Assembly (NCBI RefSeq): GCF_017873565.1
Contig: NZ_JAGGKH010000013.1
Span: forward strand, 62,001 to 126,000
DNA length: 64,000 nucleotides
Origin: Lederbergia galactosidilytica
Lineage (GTDB): Bacteria > Bacillota > Bacilli > Bacillales > Bacillaceae_C
Reading direction: 5' to 3'
Both the position numbers and the translations under genes were made by a program. The notes below the pieces were generated by a model. The model was given only the letters and a program-made list of their open reading frames with translations. It ran no database searches and had not been told where the DNA came from. This document shows positions 27,620 through 36,471 of this stretch, piece by piece; the stretch's first letter is position 1; each line of letters opens with the position of its first letter.

Positions 27620-27734
27620 TTTGTCACCTCATAGATTAAGATTATATTTTCTAACATCTACACAAATACTGAAGGCGGGAAAATGTCCTCCTCCCATTAT
27701 TCTTGATCTGTCATCATTTTTATTAAACCTTTAT

Positions 27735-28823
27735 CTAAGGCAAAGATGTTGCCATATCTTTAAGTATATGAGAGCATAACGGCTCAGCCCCCGCCTCCAG
27801 AATACCTTTTGCGACCAGCCTTGCAATTTCAATCGCACCTGATTCGGAAAAATGAGTATTATCTTCCGCACCTTCTGGAAGATTTTTATATTGTCCAGGT
27901 TCAGCCCACAAAAACACTTCCTTAGTACATTCAGTCCCTAGTTCCTCAAAATATACTTTGCTTAATGAAGCTAAGTCGATAAACGGTACCTTTTCTTGCT
28001 GAGCTAGTTGTCTCATGGCTTCGATGTAATCCCCATGGGTATTCTTGATACTTCCATCCTTTTCAAAGAAACGGCGATGCATAGGAGCAACAAGTATCGG
28101 ATAGGCTTCGGCCTCTTGGGCAAGATCAATGTATTGCTTCAAATAATCCTGATACGTTGTAAAGGGTCTGGTGCCGCCTGCATTATCTTTCTCATCATTA
28201 TGGGCAAATTGAACAAGGAGATAGTCACCTTTACACAACTTTTTAGCAATCCGATTTAAACGACTTTCCGCAATAAAGCTTTTGCTACTTCTACCAGAGC
28301 GTGCATGATTCGCAACAGCAATACTTTCATCCAGAAACAAGCCAATCATTTGCCCCCAACCAGAATAGGGAAATTGGCCCGATGGCTGATCTGTTACCGT
28401 AGAATCACTAGCGAGAAACATTGTGGGGATGCTTGTCATCCTTCTCACTTCCACATGCTGTACACCAGGGGCTTCCCCACCAAAGGCAAGCTTTAATTGC
28501 CCATCATCAATATGTACCGCAAAGGTTTTAGCTAAAGATTCCCCTATCTCTGTCCTTACCTCATGTAGCTTCAGATGCCCTAATCCCGCCTTCACCGTCG
28601 TGATCGCCGGTTGATCGGAAGAGCCCAAAGTAAGGGTAACCTTGTAGTTCCCATTCGGTACATCCATCAAAAGCGTTGGCACCGGTGTTAGGAAATAATC
28701 ACCAGGCCATGAATCTTTCAAATCTTCATATCTTGATGAATTTGGCGGAACAGAAAAACCATATCCTTTCTCTTTGTCATATTTATTTTCAACCCTCGGG
28801 ATAAATGAATAACCAAACTCCAT
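27735..28823 (-). CDS. Rhamnogalacturonan acetylesterase-like protein (CE12, SGNH hydrolase)
   Basis: A 362-residue esterase predicted to remove acetyl groups from rhamnogalacturonan fragments. An N-terminal beta-sandwich (1-125; MEFGYSFIP, YKVTLTLGSSDQPAITTVKA) precedes the SGNH domain. Its blocks are visible: FLASDSTVTDQP (nucleophile Ser), NHARSGRSSKSF (Gly block), LLVQFAHNDEKD (Asn block) and DNTHFSESGA (Asp and His). It resembles YesT/RhgT of Bacillus subtilis with an extra N-terminal domain. The ATG at 28823 has an AAAGGA 11 bases upstream; an ATG at 28835 is a near alternative. It begins 24 bases after the AraC-type regulator gene. No signal peptide, so it works on imported oligosaccharides. 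Confidence 0.87.
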   Translation of the reverse strand: MEFGYSFIPRVENKYDKEKGYGFSVPPNSSRYEDLKDSWPGDYFLTPVPTLLMDVPNGNYKVTLTLGSSDQPAITTVKAGLGHLKLHEVRTEIGESLAKTFAVHIDDGQLKLAFGGEAPGVQHVEVRRMTSIPTMFLASDSTVTDQPSGQFPYSGWGQMIGLFLDESIAVANHARSGRSSKSFIAESRLNRIAKKLCKGDYLLVQFAHNDEKDNAGGTRPFTTYQDYLKQYIDLAQEAEAYPILVAPMHRRFFEKDGSIKNTHGDYIEAMRQLAQQEKVPFIDLASLSKVYFEELGTECTKEVFLWAEPGQYKNLPEGAEDNTHFSESGAIEIARLVAKGILEAGAEPLCSHILKDMATSLP

Positions 28824-28846
28824 GTTTTCGCTCATCCTTTCTACAA

Positions 28847-31198
28847 TTATGAAATAAAGCTTTTTTTCTTTTGATTTACTTTTCTGAATTCACTAGGTGT
28901 AATTCCTTCACTCTTTTTGAAAAGTCGATTAAAATAGCTTGGTTTATACCCAATATGTTCAGCAATTTGGTTGATTCTCGTATCTGTCTTAATAAGAAGT
29001 TCTCTTGCTTTCATAAGACGAATATTGGTGAGAAAGTCAATAAAGTTCCAACCAGATACTTCCTTAAACACACGACTCAAAATAGTTGGATGTAAGTTCA
29101 CCTGATCCGCACAATAATCCAAAGAAATATCTTTCATATAATTCTCTTGTAGATAATGAACAACTTCTTCTACTACTATTCTCATCCTTTGATCTTGCTT
29201 TTGTGAAAGTTCCTGAATAATTGATCGAACAACCTTTGCTTCAAACCATTGACTCATCTCAAGAGGATCATTTAATTCCCAAAGCTTTTTATACAGCTGA
29301 ACACCTTTATTCATAATGTTTTCATCCATCAATCCAGCCTGCAAGGCAATCTGATGAATATTTCCTAAAAGCTGAAGAGCACTTTGTTTAACCATAGCCG
29401 TACTAACGTTTTTTTCCGATAATGTTTGGAAAAATGCTCTTAATCGTTTAATTGCTTCATCTTCATTTCGCAATCGAATCGCTTGGATCGTTTCTTTTTC
29501 TATAGCAAATGGAAATTCGACTGTATCTTCTTGCTGAAACAAGTGATCCATTTTCTCAATCACAATAATTTGATTATAATCTTTCCATTTACGAAGACTT
29601 AGAGCATTTTTGGTTTCTTCGAAAATAGAATGAATTTCTTGGATCGTATTAGTTATTCTACTAATGCCGATCACTACATCCATATGGCAAATCCCATTTA
29701 TCGATGTAATCATCGTTTCACTAAGCTGATGAGTTTTAGCTTCGATCTCCTCCTGTGTCTCCTCTTGTGGAATCGTTATAAATAAACCAAGGGATAGATC
29801 ATAAAAGTTTATAATTTGTCCAGTAATATTCATTTGGTGCATCAACTCTTTTGTTACATTTCCAGCTAAAAAAGTGACAAGGCCCTCATCGCCCGCTAAA
29901 AACTTCCCTTGTAACTTAGATAATCCAAACAATTGAATAAATAAAATTAAATACTTTTGCCCTTTTTTCAAACCAAAATGTTGCATCCGCTCTAGTAATT
30001 CCTTTTCAGTAAAAGCATGTAGATAGCCTTGAAAAAGTTGGAGTAGGAAGCCTTCTCTTAAATCTGGCAGTTGTCTTTCCAAACGACCTCGTAAATTTTC
30101 ACTTTCACTTGAAAGATCATTCCACTGATTTTCAATAAAATCAAACTCATTTTTTGTTGTTTTTCCCTCGTTATTAATTTTTTTAAGCAAAGTCTCAACC
30201 GGATTGTATAATTTTTTAGAAGCAAAAAAGGAAAGGAAAATAGCTGCCAATAATAAGATTGAACAAAGAATAATGAATACTTTAGAAATAAATACAACTG
30301 GCGCTGTAATCGTTGTTAGCGGAGCAATCGAAACATAGTACCATTGCTCCCCAAGTCGGGAGAATGAATCATAGGTTACCGTATATTCCATTTTGTCAAA
30401 ATAAAATAAAAGTGGCTCTTTTTTTCCTGGCCTTCCTTCTATCTCATCATAAATCGCCTTTTCTAACTCGCTTGGCCTTACTTGTTCGGGATCTGCGAAA
30501 ACCCAATGGTTTTGATTACTTATTAAAAAGACAGATCCAGCTTCATATGGAGATTTTAGTAATTCAGCAAGCTTATCCTTATCCATATAAACAAGAATTG
30601 ATCCATAGGAAGTGAATCTTGTATTCGCTAAATTATGAACTAATCCAAGTGGTGCGTAGCGGTCTTTATATCCCTGCTCTACCTCTAACAGTGTTGGACT
30701 CCAAAATAAACTATTATCATTCGTTAAAAACTGCTGATAGGAATTTAAGGTTTTTGTATCGTTTATTAAACGATAGCCACTTTTTGAAAAAACAATTGGC
30801 TCTTCCTGATTAATAAATAGCTCAACATACCCGATAAATGGATTGGAGTTCTCAAGATAAAGTAATGTTTTGTATATTTGGCGTACTCTCTTATAATCAT
30901 TCTTCAAATCTATATTTTCATAGTCTTTGCTGAAATTAACATCTGTTGCCCAATTGGCTAGCAAGAATTCTATATAAGAAAACTGCTCCTGGATAGAATC
31001 CATTGTTTTATATAAATGATTTTGATGAACTGTGTGCAATTCCTTTTCCATCTGTGATTTACTAACGAAAAATAATATTACTCCGATCAGTATGCCTGGA
31101 AGACTTGTTATCAAGAGAAATACAATTAAATTTCTTCGATAATGACCAGTAAATTGCAAGTTATGGCTAGCAAATCTTTTAGTGAATAAATTTCCCAA
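28847..31198 (-). CDS. Membrane-bound AraC-family regulator, YesS-like
   Basis: A 783-residue regulator with two transmembrane segments (about 24-45 and 296-318) flanking an extracellular Cache-like sensor. A long cytoplasmic region and a C-terminal AraC helix-turn-helix follow (about 675-775; ILSRVFKEVSGWNFIDFLTN and HIGYKPSYFNRLFKKSEGIT). This is the plan of YesS, the activator of the rhamnogalacturonan genes in Bacillus subtilis. Translation appears to start at a TTG at 31198 with GGGGTGG five bases upstream. It lies inside the operon between the importer genes and the CE12 esterase, so it probably senses the pectin fragment and controls this unit. A cre site lies just upstream of it. Confidence 0.9.
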   Translation of the reverse strand: MGNLFTKRFASHNLQFTGHYRRNLIVFLLITSLPGILIGVILFFVSKSQMEKELHTVHQNHLYKTMDSIQEQFSYIEFLLANWATDVNFSKDYENIDLKNDYKRVRQIYKTLLYLENSNPFIGYVELFINQEEPIVFSKSGYRLINDTKTLNSYQQFLTNDNSLFWSPTLLEVEQGYKDRYAPLGLVHNLANTRFTSYGSILVYMDKDKLAELLKSPYEAGSVFLISNQNHWVFADPEQVRPSELEKAIYDEIEGRPGKKEPLLFYFDKMEYTVTYDSFSRLGEQWYYVSIAPLTTITAPVVFISKVFIILCSILLLAAIFLSFFASKKLYNPVETLLKKINNEGKTTKNEFDFIENQWNDLSSESENLRGRLERQLPDLREGFLLQLFQGYLHAFTEKELLERMQHFGLKKGQKYLILFIQLFGLSKLQGKFLAGDEGLVTFLAGNVTKELMHQMNITGQIINFYDLSLGLFITIPQEETQEEIEAKTHQLSETMITSINGICHMDVVIGISRITNTIQEIHSIFEETKNALSLRKWKDYNQIIVIEKMDHLFQQEDTVEFPFAIEKETIQAIRLRNEDEAIKRLRAFFQTLSEKNVSTAMVKQSALQLLGNIHQIALQAGLMDENIMNKGVQLYKKLWELNDPLEMSQWFEAKVVRSIIQELSQKQDQRMRIVVEEVVHYLQENYMKDISLDYCADQVNLHPTILSRVFKEVSGWNFIDFLTNIRLMKARELLIKTDTRINQIAEHIGYKPSYFNRLFKKSEGITPSEFRKVNQKKKSFIS

Positions 31199-31215
31199 TC
31201 ACTCCACCCCTGTAT

Positions 31216-31229
31216 TGTAAGCACTTTCA
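31216..31229. promoter_or_regulatory. Putative cre (CcpA) site before the YesS-like gene
   Basis: TGTAAGCACTTTCA matches TGWAANCGNTNWCA in 13 of 14 positions (A instead of the central G). It is about 20 bases before the start codon and would act on the downstream half of the operon. Confidence 0.6.
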
Positions 31230-31315
31230 ATTAGCTTACCATAATTTCTAAATAATTTGAGAGGTGTTTTCCAACCATTCAAAAATCTCTACTGAAAATA
31301 TACTTTCAAAAAAAT

Positions 31316-31612
31316 CGAGGCTGGGACATAACTAAAATGCTAAGCCTCAAAAGCGAATATTGCATTACCTTAGCGGAGGAAATATACGTAGACTCCTATG
31401 GGAAGTAAGAGTTCGACAAGACCCGGAAGGCGAAGCCTGAGGAGGCTTGACACTAGGGAAAGCAGGCTAAGTTCGCGCCGTCCTGGCGCAACGCCTGCAT
31501 GACCCACATCCTGTAGGCCTTCGGAAGCGAAGTATATTTCCGGAGTGGGTTATTATTTTCACGCTAATAGTTCGGACTTTACTTAAGCGAAAACACTTTT
31601 GTCCCAGCCTCG
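31316..31612. repeat. Full-length GGCTGGGACA inverted-end intergenic element (297 bp)
   Basis: The ends CGAGGCTGGGACA and TGTCCCAGCCTCG are perfect inverted repeats of 13 bases. Inside are further paired words: GGAAATATACGTAGACTCC early and AAGTATATTTCCGGAG late, and GGCGAAGCC, GCGCCGTCCTGGCGC and CTGTAGGCCTTCGGAAGCG. There is no coding frame. It occupies the gap between the binding-protein gene and the YesS-like gene. This is the longest and best-preserved copy of the family in the window and the reference for the others. Confidence 0.85.
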
Positions 31613-31631
31613 TTCACGTCATAAATTCACT

Positions 31632-33158
31632 TCAACTTTCTCTAGTTTGATAAGACTCATTGATTTCTTCTGTTAACGTCTTCATGTCTCCATCATCTTT
31701 TAGCTTTTCTACCAAATCATCCCATGCAGTAATAGGTTCTTTGCCTAAAATTATTTTTGTTTTTAAATCCTGTACTTTTTTTCTAAACTCAGGCAAGTAA
31801 GTATTACCTATCTCTGAATAAAGCCCTGTACCAATATTCGGTACACTTGTTTTCGCTCTTTCGTCTTGGATTTCCTCATATAATTTCTGGGCATCTTCCG
31901 GGAAAGTCGGTTTCGTTGAGCTAGCATATGGATCGGAAACATAAACAATTTGATTAAAGTCACCAACTGCATCCTTCTCCATTTTTTCTGTATCAATGAC
32001 AACTTCGTCACCTTCAACCTTATGATGGACACCCTCAATACCTTGTTTGTGCAAGATAAAGACATCGTCTTCCATCCAACGATCTATCATGGCTAATATC
32101 TCTTTCATTTTCTCTTCAGGTACAGATTTTGGAATAGCGTTACCACCAGCAAATCCCGGTCCTTGCGGATTAAAGCCATTTATATTTGTAATTGGCAAAA
32201 GATCTGTGAATTCTAACTCAGGTTCGATTTGGATAATTTGTTCATAATAATCTTGCAATGCTCCTGCCTTCTCATTAATAATTCCCGCATTACCGGCCTT
32301 GAACATATCTTTGGCTTGACTATTCTGTAAAGAGGCAAAGTCCTCTGCTAATAATCCATCCTTATAAGCGTTAGCTAAATATTCAAGAGCATCACGGGTT
32401 TCAGGGAGAAATACCGTGTGAGTTAATTCTCCATTTTCTTCTTTCCATTCACCATTCACGCCTGTAAAGATCCCTTCGAAATTTCCCATTGCTCCCATAT
32501 TTTCATCACCGATCTCACCAATAAAACCAAAAGTGTCATCCTGACCATTTTTATCAGGATCTTTCTCTTTAAATGCTTTCATCACTTCATATAACTCATC
32601 TGTATTCGTTGGTACTTCCATTCCCACATTGTCTAACCAATCCTGTCGAATAATAAAGAATGTTTCACCCTCAGCAGGCCGCGGTCGTGGAATAACATAA
32701 TTAGCTCCATTCATTTTGGTTAAGTCCCAGGCGATCTCTTCAATTCCATTTTTAATATTGGGATAGTCGTCAATATAAGGTGACACATCCCAAAAAGCAC
32801 CTTGATCTACTGCTTGTCTGAAAACAGGACTAAACGGATCCGGGACTAACATTAAGTCTGGTAGTTCTCCTGATGCCAATGTAACATTAAACCGATCTCC
32901 GTAATTATTAGCGGAAACCCAATCAATCTCTAATTTAGTATTCGTTGCCTTTTCGGTTTCTTCTTTAATTGGCGAATCTTTGCTTGGTGGAGTGGCACTA
33001 AAGAAATGACTCATAATATGAACTTTAGTCGGTCCACCTGCTCCAATATTTTTTCCCTCGTTTTCTTCTTTCTTAGTCGCTGTTTTTTCACCGCCCCCAC
33101 TACAGGCTGCCAATAACATTATGAAAAGAACGCTTAATAGTATAAATCCCTTTTTCAT
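31632..33158 (-). CDS. ABC importer substrate-binding lipoprotein (LplA/YtcQ type)
   Basis: A 508-residue extracellular solute-binding lipoprotein. The signal peptide ends at the lipobox LLAAC (Cys near residue 19), followed by a Gly/Lys/Glu-rich linker. The mature domain has VHIMSHFFSATPPSKDSPIK and the DPDKNGQDDTFGFIGE calcium-loop-like segment common in the LplA/YtcQ group that binds large oligosaccharides. The ATG at 33158 has GGGGGAGAGG upstream. It follows its two permease genes by about 75 bases. With them it should capture a pectin-derived (rhamnogalacturonan-type) oligosaccharide at the cell surface. Confidence 0.92.
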   Translation of the reverse strand: MKKGFILLSVLFIMLLAACSGGGEKTATKKEENEGKNIGAGGPTKVHIMSHFFSATPPSKDSPIKEETEKATNTKLEIDWVSANNYGDRFNVTLASGELPDLMLVPDPFSPVFRQAVDQGAFWDVSPYIDDYPNIKNGIEEIAWDLTKMNGANYVIPRPRPAEGETFFIIRQDWLDNVGMEVPTNTDELYEVMKAFKEKDPDKNGQDDTFGFIGEIGDENMGAMGNFEGIFTGVNGEWKEENGELTHTVFLPETRDALEYLANAYKDGLLAEDFASLQNSQAKDMFKAGNAGIINEKAGALQDYYEQIIQIEPELEFTDLLPITNINGFNPQGPGFAGGNAIPKSVPEEKMKEILAMIDRWMEDDVFILHKQGIEGVHHKVEGDEVVIDTEKMEKDAVGDFNQIVYVSDPYASSTKPTFPEDAQKLYEEIQDERAKTSVPNIGTGLYSEIGNTYLPEFRKKVQDLKTKIILGKEPITAWDDLVEKLKDDGDMKTLTEEINESYQTRES

Positions 33159-33232
33159 CAAACCTCTCCCCCATTTACATTAAGTTTAATTTTTTGCCTA
33201 TTATTATAGAAACAATCAAATAAGTAACTTAC

Positions 33233-34102
33233 TTATTCTTTGATCGATCCGATCATCACCCCCTTAGCAAAATGCTTTTGCAAGAATGGATAGACAAGTA
33301 AAATTGGCACAATCGCAATCACGACGGCAGCCATTTTCAAAGTCTCAGAGGGAGGTGGTTTTATGAGCGGATCCACATCCCCTAAACTACTACCAGAGGC
33401 ATCAATTAACATATTCTGCAATAAAACCTGAATAGGCCATTTACTCGCATCATTCAAATACAATAGAGCATTAAAGTATTGATTCCAATAAGCTACAGCG
33501 AAAAACAAACCAAAGGCAGCGATTGATGGCAATGATAAAGGAAGAATAATCTTCACCCATGCCGTAATATCATTACACCCATCAATGGTTGCTGCTTCAA
33601 CTAAAGAATTAGGAATACTATCATAAAATCCTTTCATTAATATTACGAACCAGCCATTGGAAAGAGAAACAAGAATGACGGACCAAAGGCTATTTAACAA
33701 GCCAAGCTCTTTAACAAGTAAGTAATTGGGAATAATTCCTGGACTAAATAAAATCGTAAATAAGATTAATAATAAGAGAGCTTTTCGACCTTTAAATTTC
33801 TTCCTCGATAAGGCATAAGCAAGGGAAGAAGTGATTAATAGACTACAAAAAGTACCAACGATCGTTAAAAATGTACTTACACCTAACGAGCGGATAAAAG
33901 CATCCGCTGATAATAGATATTTATAGGAAGCCAATGACCATTTCTCTGGAAATAACACTAGACTTTTTTGCAGATATTCGGTTGGTTCTGTAAAAGAAAC
34001 AACAAATACATAATAGATTGGAAAGAGCGTAACCGCCGCTATAATTCCCAATATAAAAATATTAAAGATATTAAACACTCGATCTCCAAAACTTATTTTC
34101 AT
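33233..34102 (-). CDS. ABC sugar permease (YtcP/LplC type)
   Basis: A 289-residue inner-membrane permease with about six transmembrane helices. The EAA loop reads VEAATIDGCNDITAWVKIILP around residues 175-195, the docking site for the ATPase. The start and the C-terminal IGSIKE match the LplC/YtcP group. AGGGGTGATTAAAG precedes the ATG. It starts 16 bases after the partner permease gene and is followed by the binding protein. No ATPase gene is present in this cluster. Confidence 0.92.
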   Translation of the reverse strand: MKISFGDRVFNIFNIFILGIIAAVTLFPIYYVFVVSFTEPTEYLQKSLVLFPEKWSLASYKYLLSADAFIRSLGVSTFLTIVGTFCSLLITSSLAYALSRKKFKGRKALLLLILFTILFSPGIIPNYLLVKELGLLNSLWSVILVSLSNGWFVILMKGFYDSIPNSLVEAATIDGCNDITAWVKIILPLSLPSIAAFGLFFAVAYWNQYFNALLYLNDASKWPIQVLLQNMLIDASGSSLGDVDPLIKPPPSETLKMAAVVIAIVPILLVYPFLQKHFAKGVMIGSIKE

Positions 34103-34118
34103 CTTTAATCACCCCTAG

Positions 34119-35099
34119 CTAATAAATTCCTTCTTCACCAAATTTTTTCGACATTCGATTAGCCACTACCACTAAGATAAGGCCAACAAATGATTTAAAT
34201 AGACCTACTGCCGTACTATAGCTAAATTGTCCTTGTTGAATACCGACACGATACACATATGTATCAAACACTTCAGCTACTTCGGAAACAGCTCCATTGT
34301 ACATAAGAAAGACTTGTTCAAAGCCAACTTCCATAATATCTCCAAGACGTAAAATCAATAAAATTACGATGACATTTCGAATAGCCGGTAATGTCACATG
34401 CCAAATTTGGCGAAAACGATTGGCTCCATCGATTCCTGCTGCTTCATATAGATCTGTATTTACACCAGCGATAGCCGCTAAGAAGATTATTGTTCCCCAA
34501 CCACATTCCTTCCAAATCGATTGTCCCGTTAATAAAAACCAAAATGTATTAGGATTCGTTAAAAAATCAAACTTTGCCAATCCAAAATTGTCAATTAAAA
34601 GATTAATCACCCCTTCCGATTTGGACAAAAGCATAAACGAAAGACTTGCAATGATAACCCATGATAGAAAATGCGGTAAGTAAATGATCGATTGGACAAT
34701 CCGTTTATAGCTTTGACTTCTTAGCTCGTTCAACAACAGCGATAGAATAATAGGAAGTGGAAAGAAAAAAATTAAATTTAAAAAGCTAATCGCTAATGTA
34801 TTCCGTAAAATCATTAAAAAGTCAGCATGGGAAAACAGTCGTGCAAAGTGTTGCCAACCGACCCATGGACTATCGGCATACCCTAAAAAAGGAGAGAAAT
34901 CTTTAAAAGCAATAGTTATCCCCCACATTGGCAAATACTTAAATATTAAAAAATAGATCAACCCTGGTAGTGCTAACAAATATAGGTAGCGATCCCTAAC
35001 CATTTGTCTTCCAAACTTTTTTAGCTTCAATGGAAGATTTTCTTCTTTTTTGTATACGTTTTCATTTATTGTTTTTTGAACAGGTAGCTTACTATCCAT
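34119..35099 (-). CDS. ABC sugar permease (LplB/YteP type), first gene of pectin-type operon
   Basis: A 326-residue permease of the LplB/YteP group with a long hydrophilic N-terminus (1-40) and six helices. Family motifs include LPGLIYFLIFKYLPMWGITI and AFKDFSPFLGY; the EAA loop is YEAAGIDGANRFRQIWHVTLP. GAAAGGAG precedes the ATG. It is the first gene of a leftward unit of eight genes running to 21.7 kb. YteP/YtcP/YtcQ of Bacillus subtilis import rhamnogalacturonan disaccharides using the shared ATPase MsmX, a fitting model here. Confidence 0.92.
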   Translation of the reverse strand: MDSKLPVQKTINENVYKKEENLPLKLKKFGRQMVRDRYLYLLALPGLIYFLIFKYLPMWGITIAFKDFSPFLGYADSPWVGWQHFARLFSHADFLMILRNTLAISFLNLIFFFPLPIILSLLLNELRSQSYKRIVQSIIYLPHFLSWVIIASLSFMLLSKSEGVINLLIDNFGLAKFDFLTNPNTFWFLLTGQSIWKECGWGTIIFLAAIAGVNTDLYEAAGIDGANRFRQIWHVTLPAIRNVIVILLILRLGDIMEVGFEQVFLMYNGAVSEVAEVFDTYVYRVGIQQGQFSYSTAVGLFKSFVGLILVVVANRMSKKFGEEGIY

Positions 35100-35166
35100 T
35101 CTTGCTTCACTCCTTTCAATTCCATAAAATGAATAGGGAAAATCCCTGTACCATTTGGTTATTTAT

Positions 35167-35195
35167 AAAGTACTGAATAAGTAGATTTCCTGCAA
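35167..35195 (-). promoter_or_regulatory. Predicted promoter of the pectin-type operon
   Basis: On the minus strand TTGCAG (plus 35190-35195) and TACTTT (plus 35167-35172) are 17 bases apart, some 70 bases before the first permease gene. The weak boxes suit an activator-dependent promoter. The rest of the 350-base gap (35196-35316) is AT-rich without other signals. Confidence 0.5.
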
Positions 35196-35316
35196 TAAGA
35201 CTCTTTTTACTTAGAAAAATAAAGGTATTGCACTTTTTTTATTTAATTGATTTATTTTTACACAATGCTCATCTTCGCTATTTTCATAGGCTATTATCTT
35301 TAAGTAATTAAACAGA

Positions 35317-35357
35317 AAAAGATTTCCTTAAGAATAGTTCTTAAAGAAATCTTTTAT
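35317..35357 (-). terminator. Intrinsic terminator of the KdgK/KdgA operon
   Basis: AAAAGATTTC/GAAATCTTTT plus TTAAGAA/TTCTTAA form a long stem, and the minus strand continues with TTTTTCTGTTT. It lies about 95 bases after the kinase stop codon. Confidence 0.8.
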
Positions 35358-35452
35358 AAAAATCAGCTCAATTTTTATCTTTGCTCATATTTAATTAGAT
35401 AAGCAGATAAGTAGAAAAATTATACAGGTCTGTTATGCAAGGGTTCACTCCT

Positions 35453-36466
35453 TTACCGAACGATCTTCCCAGACTCTTGGTTAGCAAATGCGGTAATTTC
35501 CTCTGCTGAGAATGTATTGCTATCCCCATGAATGGTGTGTTTTAAAGCAGCTGCTGCGGTGGCAAATGAAACCGTTCGTTCTGGAGATATATTTGTGATG
35601 ATCCCGTATAAAATTCCAGAGGCAAAAGCATCTCCAGCACCTACTCGATCAACGATATGATCGATATGATAGACCTTCGACTGATGGAGTTTTCCATCAA
35701 CATAGTAATTCCCTTGCAATGTATTAGTAGAAGCAGAGATTACTTCTCGAAAAGTAGAAGTGAAATACTTTATATTGGGATATTGTGATTGAAGGCTATG
35801 ATAGTAATATCGCAACCTTTCCTCTTGCTGCATTCCTTCTCCCGCTTGGGGGAGACCTAGTAAATAAAGCGCATCCAATTCTCCACAAGAACAAATATCA
35901 ATATAGGGGAGAATTTCCTTGATTGTAGCTCCTGCTTCTTCTTGTGACCAGAGCTTCGAACGATAGTTAAAATCAAAGCTAGTTAAAACTCCTTTTTCCT
36001 TAGCCTTCTTTAATGCATGGATTGTCAATTCCCTCATCATTGCTGATACTGCGGGTGTAATTCCTGACACATGAAAAAGTGAAGCATCCTTAAAAATCGC
36101 CTCGAAATTGACCTCGTCATACTCCATCAGTGTAAAGCTAGAGTTCTTTCTATCGTATATTACCTGTGTGCTCCTACCACCTACTCCAGGTTCCATATAA
36201 TAGGTTCCTAGACGTTCACCACCTTTTTTCACATAGTCTGTGTGGACCTGATTTGCATTTAAATGTCTAATTGCCCCTTGTCCAAGTGGATTGTTTGGAA
36301 CTTTACTGACAAAATAAACCTGCATGCCAAGATTAGCTAGAGCCACACCCACATTGGCCTCTGCACCACCATAATGCATTAGTAGTTGATTTGATTGATG
36401 GACTCTCTCACCGGGTTTAGGTGAAAGACGTAATAGTATTTCACCCAGTGTAACAATTTTTTTCAT
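35453..36466 (-). CDS. kdgK: 2-dehydro-3-deoxygluconate kinase-like PfkB sugar kinase
   Basis: A 337-residue PfkB kinase. It begins with IVTLGEILLRLSPKPGERVH and YGGAEANVGVALANLG, and ends with the catalytic signature VDRVGAGDAFASGILYGI. Similarity to KdgK, its position six bases after the KDPG aldolase gene, and the pectin context argue for 2-keto-3-deoxygluconate as substrate. Phosphorylation gives KDPG, which the neighbour splits. The lid segment and YMEPGVGGRSTQVIYDRKNS are typical of the group. Cytoplasmic. Ketohexose kinases look similar, so the substrate is inferred mainly from the pairing. Confidence 0.88.
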   Translation of the reverse strand: MKKIVTLGEILLRLSPKPGERVHQSNQLLMHYGGAEANVGVALANLGMQVYFVSKVPNNPLGQGAIRHLNANQVHTDYVKKGGERLGTYYMEPGVGGRSTQVIYDRKNSSFTLMEYDEVNFEAIFKDASLFHVSGITPAVSAMMRELTIHALKKAKEKGVLTSFDFNYRSKLWSQEEAGATIKEILPYIDICSCGELDALYLLGLPQAGEGMQQEERLRYYYHSLQSQYPNIKYFTSTFREVISASTNTLQGNYYVDGKLHQSKVYHIDHIVDRVGAGDAFASGILYGIITNISPERTVSFATAAAALKHTIHGDSNTFSAEEITAFANQESGKIVR

Positions 36467-36471
36467 ACGAT

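Noticed and set aside
31316-31612. CRISPR array or riboswitch
   Set aside because: There is no repeat-spacer periodicity, and copies occur between unrelated genes on either strand, so it is a dispersed repeat.
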